A stretch of DNA of 64,000 nucleotides, taken from Paragordius varius (taxonomy: Eukaryota; Nematomorpha). A program made the position numbers and the translations under genes. Shown here in pieces: positions 28,301-36,700 of this stretch. The stretch lies in assembly GCA_964247055.1 (NCBI GenBank), contig OZ176053.1, forward strand, positions 11,284,001 to 11,348,000. The letters are read 5' to 3'. The notes below the pieces were generated by a model. That model was not told the DNA's origin. It did not search any database and saw only the letters and a program-made list of their open reading frames with translations. Within the stretch, counting starts at the first letter, position 1; the number at the start of each line of letters is the position of its first letter.

Positions 28301-29650
28301 GTATCATTACCATTCATTTTATTATGAATGAAAACATGTAGTATTTTATGACTTTTGTTCGTATCCTGAGCATCTTTTTGATTTGGGGTGTTGGAAACAA
28401 TGAAAAAATCCATATTAACGACTTGTAATTCCCTATTTATCACATGGTGGATTAATATAGATAATATAGCAAGATATTTTAAACTATAAATATAGTATAA
28501 TTATAACACATATTTTGTAAACATATTAAAAAATATATTAATTATTATACACACTATTGCTTGTGATAAAGTAACATTTTGAGGGATCAAAGATATTTGC
28601 AATGCTGGTTCTGGCAGAATATATTAAATGTTCAAATAGAATTAACTTACCAACTTGTTTCTGAAGATACAATGATATTAAGACTATTCGTATGAGGTAA
28701 TGTTTGGCTTATAAGTTTGAACTTATGTAATGTAAAATTTTTAATGCAAATTTAAAAATTACTTTTAATGACTTTATCTCTCGATGAAAATACATTATTA
28801 TAGTCGTAAGGGTGTAAATTAAAAAAGCTAAGATGATAATATATACAAGCGTATTTATGTAAATAAATTTCACAGAAAACGTGTGTGCCTATTCTTATTC
28901 AATAATAGAAATTTAGTTTTACGCTCAATCCAATATGGACAACACAGTTAATTACTATTAAAAAAGTGCTCAATAATGCCTTGAATTGATATACCTTTGA
29001 AACTGAAACGACAATATTTTTTTCATTTTTCCAGAAAATTCGTAAAGATCAAGAGTGTCTTTGGCAATACACAAATATCCATCTGTATTTTATAAAAAAA
29101 TAAAAACCTGCCCTAATATGGCATTTTTCGTCATAAGAAGGTCTAAAATATTAATTTAATGCATACTTTGGTATATTGGTTTCTTGTTTTAAATACCCCA
29201 TGGCTGAATCCCAAACCCGTATCATAGAAAAATTTTTAGAGGTGGTTGTTATTTCTTTGATAAAATACATATATTACTTCTATCAAATTTACAAACATCA
29301 ATTTTCCCTATCGCACCACTTTCTAACACATGTCTCCAAGCTATAAAATATTTAATTGATTAACTTATATCGCCTGTATCAATTGATATTGAAGCTAATA
29401 TATTTTTTTCAGTAAGAGCAATGAGTTGAATCCCTTTATCATACATCCTTTCAACAAATATATGAGTTGCGAGTCCGATATATTGATGACGCCTAAGATT
29501 TATATAATCAAATTACCAATCAAATTTTCCTATTTGATCCTCGTATAAACACCATCCTGCGTTCATATACAACATTATGGTAACAATTATTGCATCTATA
29601 TAAGTTCCAAAGGGATCTAAATATAAATTATATTTAAATCAACTTTGCAT
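10365..29650 (-). CDS. EMC1: ER membrane protein complex subunit 1 (28 exons)
   Basis: EMC1 is the large lumenal beta-propeller subunit of the ER membrane insertase. Exons (high to low): 29650-29644, 29616-29517, 29492-29365, 29340-29278, 29254-29167, 29142-29108, 29082-28995, 28707-28651, 28432-28184, 27948-27849, 27445-27173, 26831-26697, 26523-26407, 26315-26216, 22378-22262, 21187-20790, 19237-19037, 18224-17976, 17360-17226, 16754-16652, 15900-15793, 15519-15407, about 13833-13633, 12690-12584, 12521-12443, 12043-11955, 10798-10739, 10525-10365. All junctions are GT-AG. Phases agree except at intron 22, which is 2 nt out. Diagnostic matches to animal EMC1 are YEDQIGKFDW after a hydrophobic signal, WIREESLSE, VFGIDS, HYPLPP, DRNVLYRYINPNL, HGPVHIINSENW, INYNQSVEG, TPTGLESTSLILAYGL, and the DVLKDDFD linker before one C-terminal membrane helix. 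The product is about 1,220 residues (human 993), partly because exon 16 is about 60 residues longer. No stop or frameshift was found, so the gene looks functional. Introns hold a LINE pile-up (intron 14) and several MITEs. Confidence 0.94.
10977..11520 (+). repeat. MITE family M2, copy 1 (EMC1 intron 26)
   Basis: Ends are CTTCGATTCAAATTGAGGTA and the inverse CCCCAATTCGAATCGAAG. Internal words TCAATGTTAGATG and AAAATGGCGTCGAAGTA recur in the other copies at 36091-36605 (same orientation) and in inverse orientation at about 51180-51578 and 51830-52285. No coding capacity. Confidence 0.7.
11756..11931. mobile_element. Short MITE with about 55-bp inverted repeats, TA target
   Basis: Arms of about 55 bp (starting CAGTAGCGTATGG at the left, ending CCATAGGCTACTG at the right) are nearly perfect inverted copies. 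They enclose only about 60 bp, so the transcript could fold into a long hairpin. TA is on both sides, as for Tc1/mariner-derived MITEs. It sits in EMC1 intron 26, only 23 bp from exon 26. Confidence 0.85.
12095..12225. repeat. Partial copy of MITE family M6
   Basis: The right end AATAAGCAACCATTAAAATG matches the full copy at 21236-21416. The left end is lost. It lies in EMC1 intron 25. Confidence 0.55.
13046..13305. repeat. MITE family M4, copy 1 (EMC1 intron 23)
   Basis: Left end TATACCATTTACAATTCAAA; right end reads GGGTGAATTTAATCTGTAAA and runs into a TA microsatellite. A GAGGGTGAATTTGAATTTC motif is tandemly repeated near the right end. Sister copies are at 32131-32390 and 38189-38462; all three share a TAATGAGTTATATTA-like or ATGCCATAAAGATATA core. 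Confidence 0.7.
14190..14480 (+). mobile_element. LINE 3'-end fragment in EMC1 intron 22
   Basis: Plus-strand translation gives the C-terminal region typical of RTE-like LINE polyproteins: LNIRRTDKVSNT, then FAHILRNNHFKSW, RGRPSIRH and, near the end, AKDRCARKAF. The frame is interrupted, so the copy is decayed. It is antisense to EMC1. Confidence 0.5.
15956..16168. mobile_element. Hairpin MITE with about 75-bp inverted repeats, TA target
   Basis: Left arm starts CAGTCATATAACCTTTAG and the right arm ends AAAGGATACATGACTG; both are bounded by TA. The arms extend inward through TTTGGTAAAGAATGG and AACAAGAGCTC to within about 35 bp of each other. It is one of the most symmetrical structures in the window and would fold into a long RNA hairpin inside EMC1 intron 20. 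Confidence 0.85.
17577..17877. repeat. hAT-like non-autonomous element, family B copy 1
   Basis: Begins GAGGGATGGCCAACACGCAG and ends GAAGCCATTTGTATACAACACCTCTG, imperfect inverted termini of the CAGGGGTGGCCAAC type. It shares the ends and an internal CATAAAATCTTA segment with 32416-32999. It lies in EMC1 intron 18. Confidence 0.55.
18680..18885. repeat. Imperfect tandem repeat, unit about 100 bp
   Basis: Two adjacent units share TTTTATTCTCTGATRAA, ATCTARTTTCGACATAA and TTTTATCATGTTATATGTG in the same order, and a third decayed partial unit follows. It lies in EMC1 intron 17. Confidence 0.7.
19490..20055 (+). mobile_element. LINE (RTE-like) 3' fragment in EMC1 intron 16
   Basis: Plus-strand translation shows the end of a reverse-transcriptase polyprotein: NDFTYLGNIS, then VRPTLTYASETWAI, RLRYFGHIDRSS, GRLKTTW and DRDIYRNLIHG. 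The last 139 codons (19633-20052) are open. It is 5'-truncated, lacking endonuclease and the catalytic RT core, and antisense to EMC1. Confidence 0.85.
20113..20423. mobile_element. hAT-derived element, family A copy 1
   Basis: Left end CTGTGGTTCCCAAAAGGGGG and right end TTGGGAACCACT are the inverted termini of a hAT element (canonical CAGTGGTTCCCAAA). Flanks ATGCATTA and ATGTAATA are a plausible decayed 8-bp target duplication. A remnant reading RISGANYQIHPDM resembles the C-terminal dimerisation region of BED-type hAT transposases and recurs in the copy at 45216. Confidence 0.7.
20466..20753. repeat. Tc1/mariner-type MITE, family M5 copy 1
   Basis: Right end CAATTTTTACTG is followed by TA; the left end is decayed but keeps ATACGGACAAAACG. 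A sister copy lies at 40450-40744. It lies in EMC1 intron 16 about 36 bp from the exon 16 donor. Confidence 0.65.
21236..21416. repeat. MITE family M6 with TA-type ends
   Basis: Inverted ends CGGTATGCATTTTAATGGTT and AACCATTAAAATGCATACTG. A second inverted motif, GTGTATGGAAAAAAACGA and CGTTTTTTTCCATACAC, lies inside, so the element is nested-palindromic. A partial copy is at 12095-12225. It lies in EMC1 intron 15. Confidence 0.75.
21686..22181. repeat. MITE family M3, copy 1 (EMC1 intron 15)
   Basis: Bounded by TA. Ends are CCATTTGCACTTCAAGTTGG and AAGTGGAAATGG, with a subterminal GGTCCTTGAAC / TTCAAGGAC inverted pair. A sister copy is at 57562-58039. No coding capacity. Confidence 0.75.
22858..23208. 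repeat. Inverted repeat of about 55-bp arms
   Basis: The arm with AACGAGTTGGCCAGAGTAAT, ACATTA and GATTGTCGAATTTTAAAGTA is mirrored by TACTTTAGAATTCGACAATC and ATTACTCTGGCCATAACTCG. About 230 bp lies between. It is probably a MITE in EMC1 intron 14. The outer limits are not sharp. Confidence 0.65.
23440..25560 (+). mobile_element. Decayed LINE (RTE-like) in EMC1 intron 14
   Basis: In order: the end of an AP-endonuclease (QIDFILG, then SDHNLLIE, 23522-23713), the RT N-terminal region (IPISKK.., NYRTIALIN type, about 24300-24420), FVDFSKEFDSIQ near 24570-24610, a QVGLHQGCLLSPILFN block near 24740-24790, the catalytic YADDSL near 24840, VNSYTYLGI near 25030, and the C-terminal RQKLSFFGHIMRSNSLEKS with GRRRTRWMDNIL near 25340-25470. 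The reading frame shifts several times. A CAA-repeat tail ends it. It is antisense to EMC1. Confidence 0.85.
25617..26132 (+). mobile_element. Young 5'-truncated LINE copy with perfect 17-bp target duplication
   Basis: An identical 17-mer, TTAATAATGTATATAGA, lies at 25600-25616 and 26133-26149, flanking the insert. The insert carries the last part of a LINE polyprotein, open to a stop at 26073: RIRNSWANY, VLCDKNIDLKVKGKIY, QPTMMYNSQTWAIKKSEE, EMRMLRLMCGVTRND and NRLRWFGHVERRD. It ends in a (TTA)n tail, as RTE-type elements do. It is a different family from the neighbour at 23440-25560. The unbroken frame and perfect duplication mean a recent insertion. It is antisense to EMC1, intron 14. Confidence 0.9.
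29083..29643 (-). other. EMC1: Six ultra-short introns in EMC1
   Basis: Introns 1-6 are 29643-29617 (27 nt), 29516-29493 (24), 29364-29341 (24), 29277-29255 (23), 29166-29143 (24) and 29107-29083 (25). All start GT and end AG (mostly TTAG or ATAG) and are nearly pure A/T inside. Removing them restores a continuous EMC1 sequence (GKFDW|RHQYIG, GDIT|WRHVLESG). Keeping any one would shift the frame or add a stop. Confidence 0.93.
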
Positions 29651-29740
29651 GGCAGGGCAATAGCTATTTATTCATGCATATAATCAGTCGTGAAAAAATT
29701 TTACCTGTATGTTGGAGTGGGAGATTTTTTTAAGATTTGC
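29651..29740. promoter_or_regulatory. Bidirectional promoter region EMC1 / ARL3
   Basis: Only 90 bp separates the EMC1 ATG (minus, 29650) from the ARL3 ATG (plus, 29741), so both promoters and 5' untranslated regions must lie in or overlap this space, unless a leader is added by trans-splicing. A TTTTTTTAAG at 29725-29734 just before the ARL3 ATG resembles a splice acceptor. I see no clear TATA box. Confidence 0.6.
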
Positions 29741-30581
29741 ATGGGTCTATTCTCTTTCTTAAGGAAAATTAAGCTAACGCAATCAGCAATTAAAGAACTA
29801 CGAATATTAATTTTGGGATTAGATAACGCTGGAAAAACTACTATAGTTAAACACATATCTAATGAGGAACTTACTAGATCTGAGCCAACTCAAGTATTTT
29901 AATATCATTATATTAGGGATTTAACGTTAAATCTATTAATATAGATGGTTTACGATTAAATATATGGGATTTAGGTGGTCAACGGAGAATACGGTCTTTT
30001 TGGAATCATTATTTTGAACATACAGATTTGATAGTAATATTTGAATTTGATTTTAATAGATTTATGTAATCGATAGCGCTGATGTTTCAAGACTTCAAGA
30101 ATCTGATGAGGTATTATTATATATAAATATATAGGAATTTGATAAATTGCTAAATGAATCTCTATTAAAAAACATTCCAATACTCATATTTGCTAATAAA
30201 CAAGATCTCCACAACGCATCTTCTATTGATAACATTGTTAATTTTTTAAAACTTGATAAAATCCGTGATCGCGATTGGCAAATACAGCCTTGTTCAGCAC
30301 AAACCGGTGAAGGCCTTACAGTATAAAAATTATAATATACAGCTAAATTTTAACATATTTTATCCTAAAAGATTTATGTTTCTTAATATATATTGAAATA
30401 AAAATAAATATATGTATTTTAACGGGTTAATTTTTTAAATTTTTTTTGAAATAATTAGAATGAAATTTTACGGTAGAGTATTATTAAGATTTGTGCAAAT
30501 GCTTAAATTGTTTTTCTTTTATATTTAAAGGAAGGCTTTGAATGGGTCTCGACTCAATTGCAGCAAAAAACAGCCCACTGA
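29741..30581 (+). CDS. ARL3: ADP-ribosylation factor-like GTPase 3
   Basis: ARL3 is a small GTPase that releases lipidated cargo from carriers in cilia and other membranes. Exons: 29741-29893, 29917-30033, 30060-30110, 30135-30320, 30531-30581, giving 185 residues (human 182). The N-terminus MGLFSFLRKIK matches the ARL3 amphipathic helix. G boxes visible: GLDNAGKT (G1), PTQGFN with the switch threonine (G2), WDLGGQRRIRSFW (G3), NKQD (G4), CSAQTGEG (G5). The segment YVIDSADVSRLQES is typical of the family. The ATG at 29741 is chosen over upstream in-frame codons because it gives the canonical start. The first three introns are 23, 26 and 24 nt and the fourth is 210 nt. No defects. ARL2 or another ARL is less likely because of the SFLRK, IRSFW and QIQPCSAQTGEG stretches. 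Confidence 0.95.
29894..30134 (+). other. ARL3: Three ultra-short introns in ARL3
   Basis: 29894-29916 (23 nt, splitting PTQ|GFN), 30034-30059 (26 nt, splitting DLI|IYVID) and 30111-30134 (24 nt, splitting SDE|EFDKL). All are GT-AG and lie inside highly conserved G-domain sequence, so the splice sites can be placed to the base. Intron 1 begins GTATTTTAA, which carries an in-frame stop if it is not removed. Confidence 0.96.
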
Positions 30582-30678
30582 AATGAATCATACATCATTC
30601 CACCATATAATAGTGCAATTATTATTATTTTGTATTTTTTTGTAACTAAAGAATTTTTATTTACCCATTACAATCTAA

Positions 30679-30690
30679 AATAAATTTATT
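30679..30690. terminator. Palindromic poly(A) signal shared by convergent genes
   Basis: AATAAATTTATT gives an AATAAA hexamer on both strands, back to back. It lies 98 nt after the ARL3 stop (plus) and 90 nt after the transporter stop (minus). It is the only AATAAA for the transporter in the 198-bp gap between the stops that lies at a usual distance. Confidence 0.65.
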
Positions 30691-30779
30691 TCAATTACTT
30701 TATGTATTTACATATGATTCAGAAAATTTAGAGGAAAAACGTATATATTGACATATCACGAAAGAAATAAGTGGATAGA

Positions 30780-33700
30780 TTAATTGACATTTTTGTTGGT
30801 GACTTCTGTCAGTTCATTAAATTTAATGCCAGTTTCTGTACCATCAACTAATGCCTAAATGATATTTAAATAGAAATTATCGTGAAATAAATATTTATAT
30901 TGGATTAAAATTAATTAAGATTTTGAGGACAAGTTTTAATTTATAGATAAATTGTTAATAACTCGTGTAATATGAATAAACTTATTCAAATATAAAATAT
31001 TTTGGATCTTACTGATCCTTTATCAAACATATAAAAATATTAAAAATAGAAATAAAACAAAGGCTGCTGTTGCTTTAAGTTATATTGGTTTCCTTTTAAG
31101 GAATTTTTTTGTGCAAGGTAATTCGAACATAATTACCAATAGCATTGATAAAATCTTATGTTCAAAAAAGAAAATCGAAAACGTTAACAAAAAAATATTT
31201 TGACTACCCATACAAGAAAACTTCACAAAATTCAAAAAACAGTTGAATAAAGTAAAGACATATTAGTAATATACAAACCATGCACAAATCTTTTACCACT
31301 CTTAACCAACCACCCCAAAAGTAAAACAAAAATGTCATATATGAAATCCCATGCAATGGATGCAACAAAAATCTTAATACAAATACAATAAACGAGTATA
31401 TCAAGCATAAAAACTTAAGAGTATACCAGCATTTACAATAGACACAACATACAATTGGCTCCTAAAAATTACTCGCCATGCAAAAAAAATTTATCCTAAG
31501 ATCCATAGAAGAGGCTTTGTACATCCATTCACACAACACGGAAAACCTCCTGGACGAAAGAGGGAAATTATCGCATATCAATCCAATCACCGCACTAAAA
31601 ATTTCCTTAAAGGGAAACCATTATAACTTAAACCAACAGATAACAAACCGCGCTATATTTTGTAATATTTATTATTGTTTATTTTGTTTTGTTTTATCTC
31701 CATCTTTAATATTTTTACATAATTGTTAAAGGATCAGTAAGATATGAAATATATAATTATTTTAAAAATTTATGTATTCTACACGCGTTAACAATTTAAA
31801 ATTAATCAGATTGTGCAATTTTGAATTTTATTGAGCATAAATAATTAATTGAATAGTATGAATTATTTCACATTGTCAATTAAGCTATATATTTTGCACT
31901 GCTTTATTAAATTTAACAATTTTATACGAAGTATTATACAAAAAAATTTAACAGGTACTATATTAAAATTAATGAAATCCATCTTATTATTTGTAATGGT
32001 AAATTACTCGATTTTCCTGCTCTTTTTCAAATGGTCTTAAACACATCAGCACCGGAGCAAACACAAAATTTATAATGGCTATACTGTAAAGCATTCTGTA
32101 TAAATCAGAATATTTAAAAAGAAAATATTATATACCATTAGTTCAAATTCATCTTTGAACAATCTAATTCACCCCCGAACTTTAAATTCACCCAGGTATT
32201 TTTTAAGATTACGAATTTCTTACATTTTTTTTTATTTTAAAAAATAAAATATTGTTTAAAATTATAGTAAAATAATATGACATTAGGATATATTTCATAT
32301 TAGTAATGAGTTATATTACTCGGAAGCACATAATTTATTTTTAGGGTGAATTTGAAATTTCAAGGGTGAATTAGAATTGTAAATTGTATGTATATATATA
32401 TATATATATATATATCAGGGTTGGCCACCTTTTTTTCCGCGGGCTTCTTTTTTGGGTAAAAACTTCACACGGGCAAGTATGAATATTAGATATTAAAAGA
32501 AACACAAAAGGGATTGGGGGACTAGCACAGGCCATTTTAAAATAAATATTACTTAAAATAATTATTTTATTAGTTATTTTTATATAGAATCTTAATTCTA
32601 TCAAAATACTATTACGATGATTCAGAAGACCTCTGGTTGCCACACTCAATACAAATACTATATAGATATATATATATATATCTATGTTTTGGTTACATAA
32701 TTTCATTTAAGGGTTGATTTTCCTTACGACCAACTCAATAGATTGTCATAATTTTATTTAAAAATTAAAAAAAGCTCATAAAATCTTAGCCAAATTGATA
32801 TTTCTCATATAAATTAGTTTAAGTATTTCCCATTATGAATCAGCGAGCTAGCAAAAATTGGTGAGATAAATAGTAATTAAAATTTTTTATCCATTTTTCA
32901 CAGTCTTATGTTTGAAACCTAATAAAAATATTTATCATTGTCCATATATCGTTTTCAAATACGGCCCCCGTGAAGCCATTTGTGTTGGACACCTCTTTGC
33001 TATATCAAAGAAAATTGATTTTTGAAATAATATATAAATAAAATATTTACCCTTGAAAGTGTATTATTTTAACAAGCGTTCCACTCATTGAAGGGCCTAA
33101 AATAATAATCAATTTTAGAACAAAATCATCGTATCTCAATTAAGCTATTTCAGTATACAATTATGCGTGAATAATTATAAAAATAATATGTATATGTTGA
33201 ATTTCTTTTAGCTAATGTTTTAAATAAATTGTTGTTTTATCATTTACCTAATGCATATCCTAGGCAAAAAGCGACATCTGCTATAGCATAAACATTTCCA
33301 TATACTGCAATGTGACGAACATCCACTAAATTAGCCATGGTAGGCATCATGGATGAATCAACCATCCCTAAAATAAGTAAATTTTAATATTTAATTTTTT
33401 GGTTAATAATTATATCAGAGAATCGATATTGATTTCTTGTATACCAATGGAGAATCCAAGCCCAGCATTTGGTAGAATTAAACCTTTGAGTGTGGTAGCG
33501 TTTGGGATCTAAAAAATGATTTAATACAGTTACCATCATCAAGCAGGTTCCTATAAAGCCCATCCCAATGCAGGCACATAACCATCTAAAAGATAAAACT
33601 GTTTTTGTTAATTTATAACCCACCGCAAGCAAGATATAGTTACATTTTGATCCAAAAACAACTCTTTTTTTAAAAAGACTATATATATTTAATAGAGAAA

Positions 33701-36700
33701 TATCCCTGTTTTTCAAAAAAAAGTAATTGTTTCTATAATTGATTATCAAAAAATTTTGGCAAAAAATTTTAATATCATGAAAAAATTTATATAATTTTCT
33801 TGATCTTACTTTAAAGATTGATATAAAATTATTTATTACAGTTAAAAAGTTTGACACTTAAAAATTGATGTTAATAGCTATTATAATGTACCTTGCGTTG
33901 CAAATTAAACGTATTTACAATTATAAAGAACATCTCGTTTTATTTTTGCGACTAATGAATCTTTTTAGAGTAAAATACCCTGCAAGGGATTAACTTAACA
34001 TAGGGGATAATTTAAAAAGTGCCTCTCGAAAATGTATGTGGCCCTAAAATATAAGCCTTCATGCTTTCTAAAAAATTACTTAAAATTTTAATGGGAAGCG
34101 TTACAATAGGGTCGGGTTCTAAGGGTTTTAAATAAGTATTTAATTCTAATTTTTGAAAGAATACTAACTAGGACTATTGTAATGTATATGGGGTGATGAA
34201 AATTGCTCAAAAAAATATTTTTAAGTTTAAAAAGTAACTATGTTTCCGCATTTACAAATTAATAAATATTCGGTCTCAAAATGAACACATTTTTCTGATA
34301 AATCTTAAGTCATCATTTTTATAAATATATGGTAAGAATTTTGTATAATTATACCCTTAAATAAATTTTTGCAAAAAAGAGTTTATTTTGTAGCCAATTC
34401 GCTTAAAATTTGGATTGTTTTTAAACCATTATTGTTTATCCTTACTTCATGATTAAATGATGGTATTTATTATAATAAGACATAATATACCTTCCAAATT
34501 TGTGACCTAGGGGGCCAAAACTGCTTGTTCCTATCAAATAGGATAGACTTGCTGGTAAAAAGGCTACGCCTAAACATTAAAATTCTATAAGTTTTTACAC
34601 GTTAAAATAGCATTTTAATTAATTGATTTAAAGCCATATAAAAAATTATATGATAAAATACCCAACTCCCATTTAGCAGCATTCATTGTATCCATCATCC
34701 ATATGGGCAACGAAGGTTCTAACATAGCGATTCCCATATTACTTACCATGATCGAACCTAACGAGACATTCTTATTTATGTTTTAATAAAGGATTTTACA
34801 ACAGATCTAATACTGTTATATTTTGTTAATCCAATCATCCGTCTCAGCGCTAAGCGAACGAATATTAAAACTTTTAATGATCTGTTATATGATTTAGTCC
34901 TTACTGTTTATGAGGAAAAATAGATTTTTATGTTAATTAATTATATAATTTACCTGCAGTTATGAGAATGAGTGGATCTTTTAACAATTTGAGCAACGAT
35001 ACACCTTCTGTTGGCTGTTGGTAAATTCTTGGTTTTAACACAAATAGTTGCAAAACTAAAATTTAAATAACAAAGAATATCGGCTTGATTTGGAAAAAGT
35101 TTTGGCCAAAAGCCTAAAAAATAAGTAAAAAACTTTCAAAGGAGGTCTACTATTCTTTATAAAAAAACCATCGGATTATAATGTCTTAAACAATTTTCTG
35201 ATTTTTCAATGAACATTCTAAAATAAACCTCCATTTGCTAGAGCTATGATTGAAAGAATAATGAGCGGTACTTCTTTATCAAAGAATTGATACATAAAAC
35301 CCCCAAAAGGTGGCCCAATAAGTACACCTAAGGCAAGGCCGCTTAAGGCGATTCCCATCGCGCTACCCCGTTCTTCATTGTCCGGATAATAATCAGCTAT
35401 GATTGACATTCCTACCACAAAATATTAAACACATATTATTGACAAAGTATCTTTTTAAATGGTACTTTTTACTGGTACCTTAACAAACATCTATATTAGA
35501 TTGGATTTAAATATATCCTATGTTTTGCTTCTTTAAAAACACTAATGGAATCGTATAAGTTTCCACCCTTAATAGAGTGGTTATTACCACACAACACCCT
35601 ATCAAATCCGGTTACTACCTATAAATTGATGGTTATTGAACAATTTCTTTCATAATTCTATACGGGCAAACGCCGTGTCAAATGATATAGTTTATTTAAA
35701 TGGTTTATAAAAAAATATATAGGAAAAAATTAATGAGTTAATTTTAATATTGTACCTGAAACGCTTGAAAGCGACGATCCAATCCCTTGGACAGCTCTTG
35801 CACAAAGCAATAGCCAATAAGATTTGCTGTAAGCAAACACTATATAAAAAATTATTAAAAGTCTTATTGATTACAAATTGTCTTTTACAATTATTAAAAA
35901 TTTTTCAACGCCTTTTCAAACCAATTTTTCCAACAAAATAATTTTATCGTTGTAAAACTTTTTATAAATAAATGATATATGCGCCAAAGACATGTATGAG
36001 CGTTAAAATTCACTAAAATTGTTTTTAATGAACAGTTTTTAATAAAAATATATTGTTTTAATTAACACTCGGATATAACACATTCATTTCAGTACTTCGA
36101 TTCAAATTGGAGTAACTAGTGACCCCCCAGGCTAGTATTGTAAAAAACATGGGATAAATTAAAACCATAACTAAAGTTTGCTCTTATTTTATATGAATGA
36201 ACTGATATATAAAATGATTCGATATATTACTTATTTTACGGATAAATCGGAAGGTAAAAATTTAGCCAATATGACATGTGTTCATTAACTAAATATAAAA
36301 ATATACAAAATAATTATTTTTATTTTATCAATGTTAGATGTGATTTTCATATAAAAGATTTAATTTCATTAGAATGAAAAAAACCACGAAATTTTGCAAA
36401 ATTGAAGATTAAAAATGGTGTCGAAGTAATTTGATATGGAATTTTTTTCAGACCTAAATATATTTAGGTATTTTGGCTTATATATTTAATTTTTATTAAA
36501 TCAAAAGCATAAATTTAATTTGAAAACGTCACTTTTAGTAGTTTTTTAATAATATAAATTTAAATATGTACTAGGGTCGCTATTTACCCCAATTTGAATC
36601 GAGGTGTATAAATTAATGTTGTAAACTTACACTAGCTAATATTGGGATTATTGTAAAATTTTTTATTTAAAAAAAGTTGAAAAAGTTAGGTTTTATCTTT

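Noticed and set aside
29690-29740. An upstream in-frame start for ARL3
   Set aside because: There is no upstream ATG, and the canonical family N-terminus begins at 29741.
29083-30134. Reading the short interruptions in EMC1 and ARL3 as frameshifts of pseudogenes
   Set aside because: Every interruption begins GT, ends AG, is 23-27 nt and restores conserved protein exactly. The same pattern occurs in ANT and VMAT, and no other defect is present.
34491-35411. VAChT (acetylcholine transporter) identity for the SLC18 gene
   Set aside because: The TM1 LLDNVLLT and the [13 protein letters not shown] region match monoamine rather than acetylcholine transporters, and no choline acetyltransferase exon nests upstream.
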